From contig NZ_JBHRYQ010000001.1 in assembly GCF_042649125.1 (NCBI RefSeq), positions 930,001 to 994,000 of the forward strand: 64,000 nt of DNA. The letters run 5' to 3'. Below the pieces are notes generated by a model, which was given only the letters and a program-made list of their open reading frames with translations, was not told the DNA's origin and made no database searches. Below, one piece after another: positions 62,463 through 64,000 of the stretch. Position 1 is the stretch's first letter; each line of letters starts with the position of its first letter. The translations under genes were made by a program, and so were the position numbers. Origin of the DNA: Leadbetterella lacunae. Its GTDB lineage: Bacteria; Bacteroidota; Bacteroidia; Cytophagales; Spirosomataceae.

Positions 62463-64000
62463 TTAGAATGGATACTCCTCAGTATCGTCTTCTTTCGGTT
62501 TGGGAGACTCTGGATTGGCTTTGCTACTAAAAGTTTTAAATCCAGGGTCTACATTTTGATTTTCAAAATGGCTAAAACCTGTATTAGCAGAAAAGTTTTG
62601 GAAGGAAGCATTTGGGTTTTTAGCTTCATAATTTGTATGACTACCCAAATCGGCAAACTTGGTGTATTTACCAATAAACTGAAGTTTGATATTTTCTATA
62701 GTACCTGCACGGTTTTTGGCTATAATAACCTCACCCATACCCTCAGTAGAATTACCAAGTTCATCTTCGGTAATTTTGTAATACTCTGGTCTATACAAAA
62801 ACATTACCATATCGGCATCTTGCTCTATCGAACCAGATTCTCTTAAATCTGACAGTTGGGGACGCTTGTCTCCACCACGGGTTTCCACGGCTCTACTTAA
62901 CTGAGAAAGAGCCAAAACAGGCACCTCAAGTTCCTTTGCAAGGTTTTTTAATGAACGTGATATCGCCGCAATCTCTTGCTCTCTACTTCCAGCTACACCT
63001 GAACCATCGTCACCAGTCATTAGCTGAAGGTAATCAATGATAACCATCTGAATGTCATGCTGAGCTTTTAGACGTCTACATTTGGCTCTTAATTCCAAAA
63101 TAGACAGAGCGGGCGTATCATCAATAAATATATTAGATTTAGAAAGTCGCTCTATTCTGTGGTGAAGCTGCTCCCATTCGTGGCCTTCCATGGTTCCTTT
63201 ACGGAGTTTTTCACTGTCTATTTCTGCTTCTGCAGATATCATCCTGAGCATCAACTGAGTAGCTGACATCTCTAATGAAAATATAGCAATCGGTATATCA
63301 TGATCCACAGCGGCATTTCGCATAGACGAAACTACAAAAGCGGTTTTACCCATACCAGGTCTAGCTGCAATAATCGTTAATTCTGTTTTTTGCCAACCGC
63401 CAGTTAACCTATCTAAATCTGTAAATCCACTCGGAATACCAGTTAAACCGTCTTTATTATTCTCTTTTTTATTTTCTAATTCATCAATAGTTAAACGCAT
63501 AATTGTATTTGCGTCAGAATAATTTTTCTTGATGTTTTTTTCAGAAATAGAGAAAAACGATTGTTCGGTGAGGTTAAGTAGCTCAAAAATATCTTTTGAT
63601 TCTTCAAAACTTGATTCCAATATTTCATTGGCTACACGTATCATGTCTCGCTTTACGGCCATTTGGGCAATAGCCATGGCGTGATATTCAATATTGGCAG
63701 AAGAATTAACTTTGCTACCCAATGCAGCTATGTATTTGGCTCCTCCAGCTTTTTGAATCAAACCATTTTTACGAAGTCTTCTGATTACATTAAGGGAATC
63801 TACAGTTTCTGATTCAGAACTAAGCTCAATGATGGTGGCAAAGATAATTTGATGGGCTTCAATGTAAAAACTACTGACTACGAGCGTTTCTGACACAGCT
63901 TGAAATGCATCTTTGTCAATGAGAATAGCACCTAAAACCGCCTCTTCCATCTCAGGAGTTTGAGGTGCTATTTTTCCACGCTGATTAGCGAGGGTCTCAT
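62463..64000 (-). CDS. dnaB: Replicative DNA helicase DnaB, 5' end beyond the window
   Basis: About 512 residues are visible and the frame stays open to base 64000. The residues before the Met at 63950 read NQRGKIAPQTPEMEEAVLG, the usual DnaB N-terminus, so the true start lies outside. The N-terminal DnaB domain covers about the first 120 residues. The RecA-like helicase core has ARPGMGKTAF (Walker A), VIIDYLQLM (Walker B), ALSQLSRAVETR and LRESGSIEQDADMV. The C-terminal tail is long and Phe/Asn/Ser-rich, ending DDTEEYPF. It is the ring helicase of the chromosomal replication fork; no phage context was seen. Confidence 0.95.
   Translation of the reverse strand, partial: ETLANQRGKIAPQTPEMEEAVLGAILIDKDAFQAVSETLVVSSFYIEAHQIIFATIIELSSESETVDSLNVIRRLRKNGLIQKAGGAKYIAALGSKVNSSANIEYHAMAIAQMAVKRDMIRVANEILESSFEESKDIFELLNLTEQSFFSISEKNIKKNYSDANTIMRLTIDELENKKENNKDGLTGIPSGFTDLDRLTGGWQKTELTIIAARPGMGKTAFVVSSMRNAAVDHDIPIAIFSLEMSATQLMLRMISAEAEIDSEKLRKGTMEGHEWEQLHHRIERLSKSNIFIDDTPALSILELRAKCRRLKAQHDIQMVIIDYLQLMTGDDGSGVAGSREQEIAAISRSLKNLAKELEVPVLALSQLSRAVETRGGDKRPQLSDLRESGSIEQDADMVMFLYRPEYYKITEDELGNSTEGMGEVIIAKNRAGTIENIKLQFIGKYTKFADLGSHTNYEAKNPNASFQNFSANTGFSHFENQNVDPGFKTFSSKANPESPKPKEDDTEEYPF

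Noticed and set aside
63948..63950. DnaB starting at the Met at 63950
   Set aside because: The in-frame upstream codons encode the conserved DnaB N-terminal residues up to the window edge.

Overview
This window is AT-rich chromosome of a Bacteroidota bacterium, probably a member of the Cytophagales. The lineage call is an inference. It rests on SusC/SusD pairs, DUF4249 lipoproteins beside a TonB receptor, many short lipoprotein signals, and start sites preceded by TAnnTTTG promoter elements instead of Shine-Dalgarno sequences. No rRNA, tRNA, CRISPR array, prophage or insertion sequence was recognised.

Positions 1-15.9 kb hold an alginate polysaccharide utilisation locus. A truncated SusC and its SusD (1-2365) are followed by PL6 and PL17 alginate lyases overlapping by 4 bp, an SDR probably reducing DEH, KdgF, a PL7 lyase and a hexuronate-type MFS carrier (2441-10222). 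After an unusual 820-bp non-coding stretch comes a second, complete SusC/SusD pair (11043-15944). Together these give outer-membrane capture, endo- and exo-lytic depolymerisation, uptake of unsaturated monouronate, and conversion through DEH to KDG. KDG kinase, KDPG aldolase and a locus regulator are not in the window.

Positions 16.3-18.5 kb hold a fructose-1,6-bisphosphatase gene broken by an apparent one-base loss in a G run, then a NRAMP-fold transporter lacking the usual metal-binding residues. Positions 18.6-25.2 kb hold an M42 peptidase and a lipoprotein MsrB on the minus strand, then sufC-sufD-sufS-sufE-sufT and a bacilliredoxin. No sufB is present. The bacilliredoxin leader can form two hairpins with complementary loops.

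Positions 25.3-35.1 kb are mostly housekeeping genes: hemW, a methyltransferase, an LRR lipoprotein, queG, a TPR lipoprotein, a small acidic protein, lepB, an RlmL-like methyltransferase, ung, apaG and a second methyltransferase. Positions 35.2-39.9 kb hold two tandem DUF4249 lipoproteins and a TonB-dependent receptor. Positions 40.0-43.8 kb (minus strand) hold a PhoD-like phosphatase, arginine deiminase and a CtlX-type hydrolase, which together could convert arginine to ornithine.

Positions 43.9-64 kb hold lysA, a Gfo/Idh/MocA oxidoreductase, a sugar nucleotidyltransferase, two secreted amidohydrolase-fold proteins, a TyrA-like dehydrogenase, a WcaF-like acetyltransferase and a WecA/TagO-like transferase. 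They continue with guaA, a NamZ-type muramidase, a LolC/E-type permease, LiaF-like and PspC envelope-stress proteins, a degenerate TrpF-like barrel, mnmA, and dnaB running off the right edge. Gene ends are tightly packed. Several neighbours abut at their start or stop codons, and most transcription units end in clear, often bidirectional, hairpin terminators.
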